In this document: positions 35,835 through 45,784 of the stretch, piece by piece
Numbering within the stretch: position 1 is the first letter of the stretch
Layout: every line of letters starts with the position of its first letter
Assembly: GCF_018595675.2 (NCBI RefSeq)
Contig: NZ_CP092333.1
Span: 4,240,001-4,304,000 of the forward strand
DNA: 64,000 nucleotides
Reading direction: 5' to 3'
DNA from: Flavihumibacter fluvii
GTDB lineage: Bacteria > Bacteroidota > Bacteroidia > Chitinophagales > Chitinophagaceae
Made by a program: the position numbers and the translations under genes
Notes under the pieces: generated by a model
The model's input: only the letters and a program-made list of their open reading frames with translations
Databases searched by the model: none
Told to the model about the DNA's origin: nothing

Positions 35835-35943
35835 ATAAATTGAATTGGTGATTGTATAACAGCGGTGCCAGCGTATTGTTCGATGTGGAATAATACGTGG
35901 CATGCAGGACCACTTACTGAAAAGATGAATAAACATTAACTTT

Positions 35944-36453
35944 ATGGAAAACCACCATATGTTTAATAAGAAAATTGCCGATGCCCTGAATAAGCAAATC
36001 CTGATGGAAGCACAAAGCTCACAGGCTTATCTCGCCATGGGCAGCTGGGCTGAAATACAGCCCGGGTTAAAAGGAGTTACTGCTTTCTTTTTTAAGCACA
36101 GTGATGAGGAAAGGATGCATATGCTGAAACTGATCCACTTTGTAAATGAAAGAGGCGGTTTTGCAGTAGTCCCCGAGTTAAAGCAACCTAACCTGACCTT
36201 TGTGTCTTTGAAAAAGGCCTTCGAGGAATTGCTGAACCATGAGCTGGCTGTAAGTGCCAGTATCAATGACCTTGTAGAACTTGCATTAGCCCAGAAAGAT
36301 TATGCCACCCATAATTTTTTACAATGGTATGTGATGGAACAAATGGAAGAAGAAAAACTGGCCCGCGAATGCAATGAAAAGCTGGAAATGATTGGTGATG
36401 ACCGCAGCGGCCTGTATTTATTTGACCGTGATATTGTTGCCGCTGGCAGGTAA
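35944..36453 (+). CDS. Ferritin (non-haem)
   Basis: 169 residues. Four-helix ferritin with ferroxidase ligands: Glu in [15 protein letters not shown]-x-x-H in [13 protein letters not shown], and Glu/Gln positions in the helix [23 protein letters not shown]. It stores iron as a 24-subunit shell and removes Fe2+ that would react with peroxide. An in-frame ATG five codons on (35959) would give MFNKK, equally plausible. The nearby msrA shares the intergenic region of about 110 bases. Confidence 0.93.
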   Translation: MENHHMFNKKIADALNKQILMEAQSSQAYLAMGSWAEIQPGLKGVTAFFFKHSDEERMHMLKLIHFVNERGGFAVVPELKQPNLTFVSLKKAFEELLNHELAVSASINDLVELALAQKDYATHNFLQWYVMEQMEEEKLARECNEKLEMIGDDRSGLYLFDRDIVAAGR

Positions 36454-37008
36454 CCGGCGAAACAACCAGGCACCTTACCACTTCCTTCTCCTTATCCCGG
36501 ATGACAACTACTTTGAATGCGTACACAATAATTCGGAATTACCAGTAGCTACTCCCTCGGCAGTTGTTCTATACTGCCCCACCTGTTTACGGTTAATCAT
36601 CGCCGTGACTATTTATGCATGCAGGCAGTCTTTCCAGCCGGAATCCTGCACCAGGCTGCCATGCCGGTCATATCCGGCAGATCTCAGGCGCATAAAAAAA
36701 TGGCATTTTCTGCATTTGAAAATACAGTTAAATCATTATGGACAACAAAAATTGCAAATAGCTGCATAGCGGTTAAAGCATACAGATTGTACCCAAAACA
36801 GCCATTTTTTCAAATGTTAAAAAAGTACACAACTTTATTTGATTATTGAATTTTTTTGGAAAGTGACAGTAATAAATTTGAAAGAACAGGATCACTGATG
36901 CATTGTACTTTAATAGAATGCGGATTGTTCCTCCTGGCAACTAATCATTGATTTTAGCTGCATGCCATTCTTTTTTTGTTATTATTTAAACCACCAATAC
37001 TACAGCTT
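36454..37008. other. Long gap before susC, no gene seen
   Basis: Neither strand has an open frame with coding character over these 555 bases. The first 350 bases show nothing I can name. The last 200 bases are AT-rich and contain box A (36811-36830) and a perfect TAAATTTG promoter box at 36873-36880, with TTG triplets about 14 and 24 bases upstream. If that box is used, the susC message has an untranslated leader of about 125 bases. Confidence 0.5.
36811..36830 (+). promoter_or_regulatory. Shared box A (TGTTAAAAAAGTA) before susC
   Basis: CAAATGTTAAAAAAGTACAC. The 17 bases CAAATGTTAAAAAAGTA are identical to box D at 55910-55926. It lies about 45 bases before the TAAATTTG element and about 180 bases before the chosen susC start, a position suited to an activator. 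Confidence 0.55.
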
Positions 37009-40000
37009 ATGGATCGAAAAGAACAACTGAGATTTCCGGGAGCAGGATTTCCGGAAACTCATGTCAGGTGTTGCTTTCATGAATCAATTGCAATGTTTCG
37101 AAAGCTGGCGATGATCATGATGGCTATTTTATTATTATTGAATGCGCCGGCCTTATTCGCACAGGTGGCCAATAAGGGGAAGGTTTCCGTGAAGGGGAAA
37201 GTGCTCGATAAGAAATCCGGTCAACCGGTTTCCGGCGTTACAATTTCCATTAAAGGTGAAAGCAATGGCGTGGCTTCTGGTGAGGATGGAAATTTCACCA
37301 TCACCGTACCATCTGACAAAAGCATATTGGTCATTTCATCTGTTGGATACACAACAGAAGAATTGCCTGTTGGTAGTTCAGGCCAGGAAATGATCATCAC
37401 TATTTCACAAACAAATAAGGACCTGAATGAAGTGGTGGTTACTGCCCTGGGAATCCAGCGCTCCGCTAAATCATTAACCTATGCCACACAGCGTATCAGT
37501 GGTGATGAACTCAATGAGATCAGGGATGCAAATATCGCCAATACCCTTAGTGGGAAAGTAGCTGGATTAACGATTACCTCTTCCGCTAATGGTCCGGGTG
37601 GTGCCGCCAGAATCATCCTTCGCGGTAACCGTTCCATCCAGGGCTCCAATAACGCACTGATCGTTGTTGACGGGGTGGCAATAGATAACTCCACCCCATC
37701 CGGACAGGTACGGGATGATGCCGGTAGCAGCAATGGAGCCCAAAGTGGTAGTGACGGTATTTCCAGTATTAACCCCGACGACATTGAAACGGTTAACGTA
37801 CTGAAAGGCGCTGCCGGTGCGGCTTTGTATGGTAGTCGCGCCAGCAATGGCGTGATCCTGATCACCACCAAACGGGGTCGTTCGGGCCGGATGCAGGTGA
37901 ATTTGAATTCAGGTATCTCTATGGAGAGCCCGATGTTACTGCAGGACCTTCAAAATGAATACAGCCAGGGAGCGGGAGGAAGCTATTCCACCAGTCCGGC
38001 TACCAACTACGGTGAAAAAATTACCGGCCAGCAGGTGACCGATTTCCATGGAAACAGTGTTACACTGAAGGCCTATCCTGATAATGTGAAAGACTTTTTC
38101 CAGACCGGTTATTCTATCAACAATTCCATAAGTGTAAATGCCGGATCTGAAAAAATCCAGACCTATATTTCATATGCGAATAATTATGTGAATGGTATCG
38201 TTCCCACCAACTTCCTGAACCGCCATAATTTTAACGCACGCCTGGGTGTTAATATCACGGATCGTTTGACAGCTGATGCCCGTATAACCTATTTGTTGCA
38301 GGATATCTCCAACAAACCTGGTGTTGGTGGCGATGGTCTTGTTGGGGCTAACCTTTACAGGGTTCCCCGCAGTGTAAACCTGGATGAATACAAGACATAC
38401 AAAACGGTAACCGGTTCTGTAGAAAAACCATACTACTGGGTTAGTTCTGATCCCGTGTATACCAATCCATATTGGACTACTTACAATACTCACCATAATG
38501 AAGACCGTAGCCGGGTCTTAGGTTTGCTTTCACTGAAATACAAACTGACCAGCTGGTTGAACCTGCAGGCCAGGGTGAGCAGTGATAGTTATAATGACTT
38601 CAACACCCAGTCCTATGCCAATAACACGCCGAACTATGCAAGGAAACCGGGTGGCTATTATTCTGAAGAGAATGTGTATGTGGCAGAACGTAACGTCGAC
38701 ATCCTGCTGAGCGGTTCCAATAATATCGCGAAGGATCTTAAAATTACCTATAACCTCGGAGCGTCAGACCTGGTGCGGAACATGCGTGTTCGCAAGAGTA
38801 TTGCTGATGGCCTGAACATCAACAACAAGTATGACCTGCGCTTTGCAACTGCGCTGACAGCTACGACTAATAATGCAAACCGTGAACTCCAGTCAGTTTA
38901 TGGAACAGCCCAGTTCAATTTCCGGGATTATCTATATCTCGACCTAACTGCGCGTAACGACTGGTCCAGCACCCTGCCAGAGCCCTATTCATTCTTCTAT
39001 CCTTCTGCGGGTGTGACTGCAGTATTATCTGACATGTTCAAAATGGCGGATTGGATAAACCTTGCAAAAGTGCGCGCTTCTTATGCGCAGGTAGGTAATG
39101 ATGCTGATCCATACCTCATCAACCAGACCTACAGGTACCTCACTGGTGCATATGGTGGTTATATTGCTGCCAGTCCAACCAAAGCCATCAGTGACCTGAA
39201 GCCTGAATTGACTTCATCCATCGAGCTGGGAACTGAATGGCGCTTCCTGGATAACCGTATCGGTATCGACCTCACTGTTTATAAGTCTAATTCCAAGAAC
39301 CAGCTGATCCAGATCAGTACACCGCCGTCTTCCGGTTATGGTAATACTTTCCTGAATGCAGGAAATATCCAGAATAGTGGATTGGAGATCATGCTGAATA
39401 TCCAACCGGTACGCAGCAAGGACTTTACCTGGGACCTGGGGCTGAATTATGCGTATAATAAGAGCAAGGTCGTTGAGCTTGATCCTTCAATACGCTATGT
39501 GTACCTGGGTGCCGGCTCTACCTTTCGCACGGCTATTCCTGTTGTCAGGGAAGGTGGTGAGTATGGTGACCTTTATGGCTACCACTGGAAACGTGATGCA
39601 AGCGGCCAGTTTGTTGTAAACGACAATGGTTTGCCTATTAAAGTTGATACTGCCTCCAGGCTGGGTAACTACAACCCGAAATACACCTTCGGTATCAGTA
39701 ATAATTTCAAGTACAGGAACTGGAGCCTTGGCTTCCTGATTGATGGTAAGATCGGCGGGGTGATCGCTTCCGGTACTGCAGGCCAGTATGCCTATGCCGG
39801 TAGTTCTGCATCAACCCTGGCATATCGTGATGGCAATTGGGTGATCCCTGCAGTGAAAGCTGATGGATCCAAAAATACTACTGCAGTGAATGCTGAAAAA
39901 TTCTGGCAAACAGTTGCACAGGGTGACTATAACTGGGGCGAGTTCTTTACCTACGATGCCTCAAATGTTCGCCTGCGGGAAGTTTCCCTGAGTTATGAAT

Positions 40001-40227
40001 TCAAAAAGCTTCCGACTATATTGAAGGCTGCGAAATTATCACTATATGCCCGTAACCTTTTCTTCATTTACCGCGGTAGTTCAATCATGGATATTCCAGG
40101 TATCGGCAAGCGGAAAATGGATTTTGATCCTGAAGTTAGCTTCGGTAATAGTAACTACCAGGGCATTGAATATTATAACCTGCCCTCTTCCAGAAGCATT
40201 GGTATCAATTGTAAGTTGACCTTCTAA
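37009..40227 (+). CDS. SusC-type TonB-dependent outer-membrane receptor
   Basis: 1072 residues from the ATG at 37009; the ATG at 37093 (MFRKLAMIMMAILLLLNAPA) starts directly with the signal peptide and is an equally good choice. After the signal come a carboxypeptidase-regulatory-like beta domain (about 60-130, VSVKGKVLDKKSGQPVSGVTIS), the plug (LNEVVVTALGIQRSAK to KGAAGAALYGSRASNGVILITTK) and a 22-stranded barrel. TonB-driven uptake of a glycan or other large ligand is expected. The susD gene follows, forming the standard pair. The barrel end SRSIGINCKLTF is typical. Confidence 0.93.
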   Translation: MDRKEQLRFPGAGFPETHVRCCFHESIAMFRKLAMIMMAILLLLNAPALFAQVANKGKVSVKGKVLDKKSGQPVSGVTISIKGESNGVASGEDGNFTITVPSDKSILVISSVGYTTEELPVGSSGQEMIITISQTNKDLNEVVVTALGIQRSAKSLTYATQRISGDELNEIRDANIANTLSGKVAGLTITSSANGPGGAARIILRGNRSIQGSNNALIVVDGVAIDNSTPSGQVRDDAGSSNGAQSGSDGISSINPDDIETVNVLKGAAGAALYGSRASNGVILITTKRGRSGRMQVNLNSGISMESPMLLQDLQNEYSQGAGGSYSTSPATNYGEKITGQQVTDFHGNSVTLKAYPDNVKDFFQTGYSINNSISVNAGSEKIQTYISYANNYVNGIVPTNFLNRHNFNARLGVNITDRLTADARITYLLQDISNKPGVGGDGLVGANLYRVPRSVNLDEYKTYKTVTGSVEKPYYWVSSDPVYTNPYWTTYNTHHNEDRSRVLGLLSLKYKLTSWLNLQARVSSDSYNDFNTQSYANNTPNYARKPGGYYSEENVYVAERNVDILLSGSNNIAKDLKITYNLGASDLVRNMRVRKSIADGLNINNKYDLRFATALTATTNNANRELQSVYGTAQFNFRDYLYLDLTARNDWSSTLPEPYSFFYPSAGVTAVLSDMFKMADWINLAKVRASYAQVGNDADPYLINQTYRYLTGAYGGYIAASPTKAISDLKPELTSSIELGTEWRFLDNRIGIDLTVYKSNSKNQLIQISTPPSSGYGNTFLNAGNIQNSGLEIMLNIQPVRSKDFTWDLGLNYAYNKSKVVELDPSIRYVYLGAGSTFRTAIPVVREGGEYGDLYGYHWKRDASGQFVVNDNGLPIKVDTASRLGNYNPKYTFGISNNFKYRNWSLGFLIDGKIGGVIASGTAGQYAYAGSSASTLAYRDGNWVIPAVKADGSKNTTAVNAEKFWQTVAQGDYNWGEFFTYDASNVRLREVSLSYEFKKLPTILKAAKLSLYARNLFFIYRGSSIMDIPGIGKRKMDFDPEVSFGNSNYQGIEYYNLPSSRSIGINCKLTF

Positions 40228-40264
40228 AAACTTTATTATGTGTCGAGAATATAGCAATATAACC

Positions 40265-41836
40265 ATGAAATCACTGTTGTCCAGCCTGCTTGGATTTGCC
40301 CTTGTAACGGTACTGTTATCGGGCTGTACCAAGGATTATACCAAGATCAATACCGATGCCAACTCATTGAGCAGCGTTGGTCCGAATGAGTATCCTTACA
40401 TGTTTTCCTATGCCCTGATGAGCCCGATGTTGAGTCCGGATAATTTCGAGATAGGCGAGGGAACCATTGCTTCGGTGTATTCCCAGTTCTTTTCCCAGGC
40501 TGCGCATTCTTTTCCGACGGACCGTTATGTAGTGGTTCAGCCCTGGATGCCCGCCTGCTGGAATCCAGTGTATATTAATGCTGCCCCCCAGCTAAAGACC
40601 ATCATGAATAATACCGATGTCAACTCAGCTGAAAACGCCCTGGCAAATATCTGGTGGGTATGGATGTTCCACCGGGTGACCGATTATTTCGGTCCTGTAC
40701 CATATTTTGATGCAGCATCCGGACAAAGTTCTGTAGCCTATACCCCACAGGATTCCATATACTATGATTTCTTCCCACGTTTGACTGCTGCCGTGGAGGT
40801 GCTGAAGAACCATACCAGCGAGAAACCTTTTGGTTCTTATGACCTGGTGTTTGGCAAGAAATCGGATCCGGTTAATTCGTGGATCAAATTTGCCAATTCC
40901 CTGCGCCTTCGCCTGGCGCTCAGGATTTCCAAAGTGGCTCCGGACCGGGCCCGTACAGAAGCTGAAGCCGCCGTTGCGGCGGGCGTTATGACCGATCTTT
41001 CAGATGATGCGTATATGCCTCATAACAAGATCAATTACAATGAATTTAATGGCCTCGCAGTTACTGCCGGCTGGGATGATGTCAGGATGAGCTCTGCTAT
41101 GGCCTCTATCCTGAAAGGATATAGCGATCCTCGTCTTTCTGTCTATTGGCAACCCGCTGTGGCAACCGGTGAATATACCGGAGCCCGTAACGGTATGTTT
41201 ACATCAGAAAAGATCATCGAAGAGAATTCCCGGCTTTTCACATCCAACCTGGGTACGAAATGGACATATTGGGATACCAATGTTAATGACTGGAAGACTA
41301 ATTATGATGCACCTCAAAGTATCATCGTTTCTGCAGAATCGTATTTCCTGAAAGCAGAAGGCGCCCTGAATGGCTGGAACATGGGTGGAACGGCCAGGGA
41401 TTTCTATGAGGCAGGTATTCGCCGTTCTATGCAACAATGGGGTATCACTGATCAAACAGCTATTAATGATTATATCGCCAGCAATGCAACTCCAATTGCA
41501 CTGAACGATTATTTCGATTCTCCCGCAGTTAATGATTACCCGATTGCATTCAGTGCCAGTGCAGACATGCAGCGGAAACAAATTGCGCAGCAAAAATGGC
41601 TGGCCCTCTTCCCGGATGGCATGGAAGGCTGGGCTGAGGTTAGGCGTACAGGGTTTCCTGAACTCTATCATATCATCCATAGCGAGAACCCCGATATTTC
41701 AGAAAACCAGTTTATCAGGAGGATGCCTTTTCTTTCTGCTGAGGCCCAGACCAATGGTGCCGCTGTTTCCAAAGCTGTAGGAATGCTCGGTGGTCCCGAT
41801 AAAGTCACTACGCCGCTTTGGTGGGATAAGAATTAA
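40265..41836 (+). CDS. SusD/RagB-type glycan-binding lipoprotein
   Basis: 523 residues from the ATG at 40265, which gives a proper lipoprotein signal (LLSGCTKDYTKINTDANSLS, Cys21-like lipobox); an in-frame ATG at 40238 is too far upstream. The body follows the SusD-like superfamily 2 type: ALANIWWVWMFHRVTDYFGPVPYFDAASG, WIKFANSLRLRLALRIS and QKWLALFPDGMEGWAEVRRTGFPEL. It caps the SusC pore outside and binds the ligand. The ligand is unknown. Confidence 0.92.
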   Translation: MKSLLSSLLGFALVTVLLSGCTKDYTKINTDANSLSSVGPNEYPYMFSYALMSPMLSPDNFEIGEGTIASVYSQFFSQAAHSFPTDRYVVVQPWMPACWNPVYINAAPQLKTIMNNTDVNSAENALANIWWVWMFHRVTDYFGPVPYFDAASGQSSVAYTPQDSIYYDFFPRLTAAVEVLKNHTSEKPFGSYDLVFGKKSDPVNSWIKFANSLRLRLALRISKVAPDRARTEAEAAVAAGVMTDLSDDAYMPHNKINYNEFNGLAVTAGWDDVRMSSAMASILKGYSDPRLSVYWQPAVATGEYTGARNGMFTSEKIIEENSRLFTSNLGTKWTYWDTNVNDWKTNYDAPQSIIVSAESYFLKAEGALNGWNMGGTARDFYEAGIRRSMQQWGITDQTAINDYIASNATPIALNDYFDSPAVNDYPIAFSASADMQRKQIAQQKWLALFPDGMEGWAEVRRTGFPELYHIIHSENPDISENQFIRRMPFLSAEAQTNGAAVSKAVGMLGGPDKVTTPLWWDKN

Positions 41837-41850
41837 TCTGATATAGTGGC

Positions 41851-41897
41851 AATGTACTGCTGATTGTTTTTTAGATCAGCAGTACATTCTTATTTTA
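41851..41897 (+). terminator. Perfect 14-base-pair hairpin between susD and the GH20-like gene
   Basis: AATGTACTGCTGAT (41851-41864) and ATCAGCAGTACATT (41875-41888) are exact complements around a 10-base loop, followed by CTTATTTTA. It can end the susCD transcript or, if read through, protect the 3' end of the susCD message. Confidence 0.65.
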
Positions 41898-41916
41898 GGC
41901 CATACATAAACAAACG

Positions 41917-43971
41917 ATGCGATATTTTTCCCTTGCAGCTGCGATTTTTATTTTGTACCTGCCCGGCCATGCCCAGCAACGCAATCTATTGTATCCGCAA
42001 CCTGCAAAGATTTCCTATACCACTGGCAGCCTTCCCCTCAATAAAGTCTCTGCTTATTTGCCTGCCGACCCGGACCTGGCTTTTTCCCTGAAAGAATTCA
42101 GCAAAGCAGTTGAAACCCTTACAGGCAGGCCCGTTAAAAGAGCCCCATCCGCGCTGACTGCTTCATTGAAATATACCATCCGGAAGAAAGGGCTTATCCT
42201 GCCTGATACTGCGGCATTCCTGCAACAGGATAACAGGGAAGCCTATACGTTGCAGGTTGACAAAACCGGCATAGCTATTGACGCGAACACATCCACCGGG
42301 TTTTACTATGCGATCCAGACGCTGCGCCAGCTCATAGAGAAGGATGGCAGCCTGCCCTTTGTGCAGGTCAGCGATAGTCCGGCACTGCCCTTTCGTGGCG
42401 TGATGATGGATTTTGCACATGGCGGGCTCTTAAAAGTGGCGGAGATAAAACAACAGATTGATTTCCTGGCGCAATGGAAAACCAACCAGTATTATTTCTA
42501 CAATGAAGTTAGTATTCAGCTGGATGGATATGCGCAAATGAATTATAAACAGGCTTATTCAAAAGCCGAGATCAGGGAGATCATCTCATATGGCAAAGAA
42601 AGGCATATGGATGTTATTCCATTTGTCGCATTCTATGGTCACTTACATGATTTCCTCAAACTGGAGCTTTATGCCGACAAGGCTATTGGCCGTTATGGTC
42701 ATGAACTGGATCCTCGTAATGCTGGTGTTGGGCCCCTGTTGGCCGATTGGATCAAACAGTATGCAGCGCTTTTCCCCAGTCCGTTCATCCATGTGGGCTT
42801 TGATGAAACATGGGAAACAAATCGGATGGCGATCGAAGGCGATTCTGCTGTTCATGCCCCCGACCTCTGGTTGAAACACCTGATCAACGTAAGGGCAGAA
42901 TTAAAAAAGTATGGAAAGAAAGTATTAGCCTGGACCGATATGAGTAAGTACTATCCGGGCATCTTATCCAAATTCCCCGATGATGAAGTTCCGGTGGTGT
43001 GGGAATATTCACCCGACAGTGCTGCGATGTATAGTTACCTGGACCCGGTTTTGAAAAGTGGCCGGAAATTTATTATCCAACCGGCGGTTTCAGGCTGGGG
43101 GCATATTTATCCCAATACAAAATACACGTACGATAATATAGACCTATGCCTGCGCGTTGGCATGAAAGAAGGCACAAAAGGATTTATTACTTCTGTATGG
43201 ACCGATGCCGTCGAACCCCTGGTTCGCCCATCCTGGTCTTTTATGGCCTATGGTTGCATCAGCGCCTGGCAGGGCGTCTCGCCAGGTCGGCCTGCATTCG
43301 AAAAAGGCTATAACAAAATTGTTTTTCCGGCTGCGGCAAGTGAAGTGGAAGCGGCAACTGCGGCTATGGCAACCGCTGTTGACCTGCTGCAAACCTGCTT
43401 TGGAAAGAATACCGGTAATATGCCTGGCGGCACAATCATTGAGAGCTGGTCGAATCCATTCGATTCCTATTACCTGGGCATCACCCGCGCCAATACTGCA
43501 ACTTTGAAACAGGTGCGTATACAATGTGAAACTGCTGAAGCATTGCTTATCAGGGTCCTCTCAGGTGGCTGCCAGGCCGATTCCACTTTTATAGAATCCT
43601 TGCGCGTGAGTGCGAAACTCCTGCACTATCAGGCTACCAGGTTCCTATGGGCTGCAGTAATCGCCGACCGTTGGGATAATGCCATGCTGGTCAGCAAACA
43701 AAATAATTTCGTTTTTTATGACATTTCTTACATCTGCCACGGACTCATCCAGGATGTGATGGATGAATTGGGTACCCTGAAAGATGATTATTCGGCCGCA
43801 TGGTCTGCTGAAAATTTGCCCTACAGGAAACACACCATACTCAGCCGGTTTGATGTTGAGTTTGGTCTTTGGCAAAAGCTCTTATTGAAAGTGATAGATT
43901 ATCGTATTAAACATAGTGCTGATATGGTTGCAGGCGGATCGTTTACCGATACTTTCCAGCCCGGGTTTTAA
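41917..43971 (+). CDS. Secreted GH20-like hexosaminidase
   Basis: 684 residues; signal peptide ends YLPGHAQ. A GH20b-type N-domain (about 25-140) ends with STGFYYAIQTLRQLI. The barrel starts LPFRGVMMDFAHGGLLKVAEIKQQIDFLAQWKTNQYYFYNE, and the catalytic pair Asp296-Glu297 lies in IHVGFDETWE. Compared with the enzyme at 3900, the GGDE becomes GFDE and the sugar-binding Trp-rich tail differs, so it is a distant GH20 relative whose substrate may not be plain GlcNAc. The last 250 residues are helical. It follows susCD across a hairpin and is probably part of the same locus. Confidence 0.82.
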   Translation: MRYFSLAAAIFILYLPGHAQQRNLLYPQPAKISYTTGSLPLNKVSAYLPADPDLAFSLKEFSKAVETLTGRPVKRAPSALTASLKYTIRKKGLILPDTAAFLQQDNREAYTLQVDKTGIAIDANTSTGFYYAIQTLRQLIEKDGSLPFVQVSDSPALPFRGVMMDFAHGGLLKVAEIKQQIDFLAQWKTNQYYFYNEVSIQLDGYAQMNYKQAYSKAEIREIISYGKERHMDVIPFVAFYGHLHDFLKLELYADKAIGRYGHELDPRNAGVGPLLADWIKQYAALFPSPFIHVGFDETWETNRMAIEGDSAVHAPDLWLKHLINVRAELKKYGKKVLAWTDMSKYYPGILSKFPDDEVPVVWEYSPDSAAMYSYLDPVLKSGRKFIIQPAVSGWGHIYPNTKYTYDNIDLCLRVGMKEGTKGFITSVWTDAVEPLVRPSWSFMAYGCISAWQGVSPGRPAFEKGYNKIVFPAAASEVEAATAAMATAVDLLQTCFGKNTGNMPGGTIIESWSNPFDSYYLGITRANTATLKQVRIQCETAEALLIRVLSGGCQADSTFIESLRVSAKLLHYQATRFLWAAVIADRWDNAMLVSKQNNFVFYDISYICHGLIQDVMDELGTLKDDYSAAWSAENLPYRKHTILSRFDVEFGLWQKLLLKVIDYRIKHSADMVAGGSFTDTFQPGF

Positions 43972-44029
43972 CCTGATTTTAGTTGTGCCGGGGTTTCATG
44001 TTAGCGGATTTTGTAAATTAGTTGCAGAT

Positions 44030-44896
44030 ATGAAACCACAATTACACAAGCTGGTAGCAGAGCCTGATTCATCTTTTGCATACAACCACATGGTATGCAC
44101 ATATTTCGACAAGCCCTGGCATTTTCACAAGGAATATGAACTCACTGTGATTGAAAAGTCAGAGGGAACCCGTTTTATTGGCGACCAGGTAAGCCTGTTC
44201 CAACCCTCTGACATGGTGCTGATCGGGCCAAATATTCCCCACCTTTACCGCAATAATGAAGACTATTACAGGAAACCTGAAATAGGTGCCAAATCAATTG
44301 ACATACACTTTACCGATGATTTCCTGGGGAATAGCTTTTTCGATGTTCCGGAAATGAAATTGGTGCGGAGGTTATTGAACCGTTCCAACCTGGCATTGTC
44401 CATACATGGTTCCACCAAAGAATATGTCCGTGAGCAACTGTATGAAATGCAGGATTTGCCTCCGGTAAAAAGATTAATGAAGCTGCTGGATATTCTGATC
44501 GTACTCTCCACCAGTAAACACCTGACCACGGTATTGAACCAGGAGTTCACTGTCAGTAATAACAAAGACGCAGCAAGAATTGATATTGTATTCCAATATA
44601 TCCTGAAGAACTTCCGCAACGAGATTTATATTGAAGAAATTGCATCCAGGCTCAATATGAGTATTGGGGCCTTCTCACGGTATTTTAAACATCATACCAG
44701 GAAAACGTTCTCTAACTATGTAACTGAGGTAAGGATCAGTCACGCCTGCCGCATGTTGATTGAAGACACGTATAGTGTTTCTGAGATCGGGTATATGACC
44801 GGCTTTGAAAACCAATCGAATTTTTATCGCCACTTCAAAAAATATACCGGTGTCACGCCAAAAGAATATACGGCCCGCTTTTTTGCAAAGCAATAG
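44030..44896 (+). CDS. AraC family transcription regulator with cupin N-domain
   Basis: 288 residues from the ATG at 44030; the frame is open upstream but that part overlaps the GH20-like gene. Residues about 20-95 are a cupin ligand domain (FDKPWHFHKEYELTVIEKSEGTRFIGDQVSLFQPSDMVLIGPNIPH). Residues about 185-285 carry the two helix-turn-helix motifs (IYIEEIASRLNMSIGAFSRYFKHHTRKTFSNYV and YSVSEIGYMTGFENQSNFYRHFKKYTGVTPKEYTARF). It ends 1 base before the convergent nine-gene operon and is the best candidate for binding the shared boxes at 36811, 52893, 53012 and 55910. Confidence 0.9.
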   Translation: MKPQLHKLVAEPDSSFAYNHMVCTYFDKPWHFHKEYELTVIEKSEGTRFIGDQVSLFQPSDMVLIGPNIPHLYRNNEDYYRKPEIGAKSIDIHFTDDFLGNSFFDVPEMKLVRRLLNRSNLALSIHGSTKEYVREQLYEMQDLPPVKRLMKLLDILIVLSTSKHLTTVLNQEFTVSNNKDAARIDIVFQYILKNFRNEIYIEEIASRLNMSIGAFSRYFKHHTRKTFSNYVTEVRISHACRMLIEDTYSVSEIGYMTGFENQSNFYRHFKKYTGVTPKEYTARFFAKQ

Positions 44897-44897
44897 A

Positions 44898-45758
44898 TCA
44901 GGCCATTGTATTAATGGTACTGCCCAGGTTTTCAATTGCAACTTCCACAATATCGCCAGGTTTCAACCAGGGTTTGCCAGGCATACCCATGGCAACACCT
45001 TCCGGGGTTCCGGTCAGGATTAAATCACCAGGGTCGAGCGTGAAGTGCCTGGTGAGGTCTTCAATAATTTCAGTGATTGAAAAAATCATATCTGCGGTGC
45101 TTGACTGCTGGCGGATTTCGCCGTTGACCTTACATAGCAGGGAAAGGGCCTGGGGGTCGGGTATCTCATCTTTGGTCACGAGGTGTTTACCGAGCGGCAG
45201 GAAATGATCGAGGGATTTTCCCATCAGCCACTGGCTGGTGCGAAATTGGAGATCACGGCAGGACAAATCATTGGCCACGCAATAACCCAGCACATAATCA
45301 AGTGCATGCTCCCTGCTGATATTTTTGGCTGTTTTACCAATTACAAATCCCAGCTCCACTTCATAATCGAACTCTTTGCCAACTGGTCCTAAAACCACAT
45401 CCTTCCCGAAATCTACCAGGGTGTTCGCATATTTCGTAAACACTACCGGAATGGTTGGAATGGCCATTCCGCTTTCAAGTGCGTGTTTCCGGTAATTCAA
45501 TCCAATGCAGATGATTTTTGATGGTCTCCTGGCACAGGGACCAAATGTCAGGCCGCTTTCTTTTACCAGGTAACGCGGATCATTACCTGCTTTATCAAGC
45601 ATGGCCTGCAAAGCGGGAAGGTCATCAAGACCAATTTGCTTATCTGAATATAATAACCCGCTTTGGTCTTGCTGGTAGCGGTCTGCATCAAAGATGCCCT
45701 GGTCAGTCTGGATACCCAGCCTCAGGGAAATACCTGATCGGAAGTAGAGTAGTTTCAT
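44898..45758 (-). CDS. Fumarylacetoacetate hydrolase family protein
   Basis: 286 residues. The C-terminal FAH domain is clear: SKIICIGLNYRKHALESGM, the metal ligands in FDYEVELGFVIGK (E-x-E), Asp in CVANDLSCRDLQ, Lys in GKSLDHFLPLG, and LTGTPEGVAMGM. In sugar catabolism this family hydrolyses 2,4-diketo-3-deoxy acids to pyruvate plus a 2-hydroxy acid. It is the last gene of the operon, 26 bases after the SDR gene, whose product could make exactly such a diketo acid. The assignment to a pathway is inference. Confidence 0.88.
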   Translation of the reverse strand: MKLLYFRSGISLRLGIQTDQGIFDADRYQQDQSGLLYSDKQIGLDDLPALQAMLDKAGNDPRYLVKESGLTFGPCARRPSKIICIGLNYRKHALESGMAIPTIPVVFTKYANTLVDFGKDVVLGPVGKEFDYEVELGFVIGKTAKNISREHALDYVLGYCVANDLSCRDLQFRTSQWLMGKSLDHFLPLGKHLVTKDEIPDPQALSLLCKVNGEIRQQSSTADMIFSITEIIEDLTRHFTLDPGDLILTGTPEGVAMGMPGKPWLKPGDIVEVAIENLGSTINTMA

Positions 45759-45784
45759 TGCTGTAAAGCGTTTCAGGTAGTGGA

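Noticed and set aside
36811-36830. Reading box A as a simple A-tract with no meaning
   Set aside because: Six A residues alone would be common in AT-rich DNA, but 16-17 identical bases including both flanks at three sites, each before an operon of one locus, is more than an A-tract explains. Kept as a finding.
36392-36849. Two open frames of 125 and 76 codons after ferritin
   Set aside because: Amino-acid composition is erratic, there is no signal or motif, and one overlaps the ferritin gene. I treat the region as non-coding.
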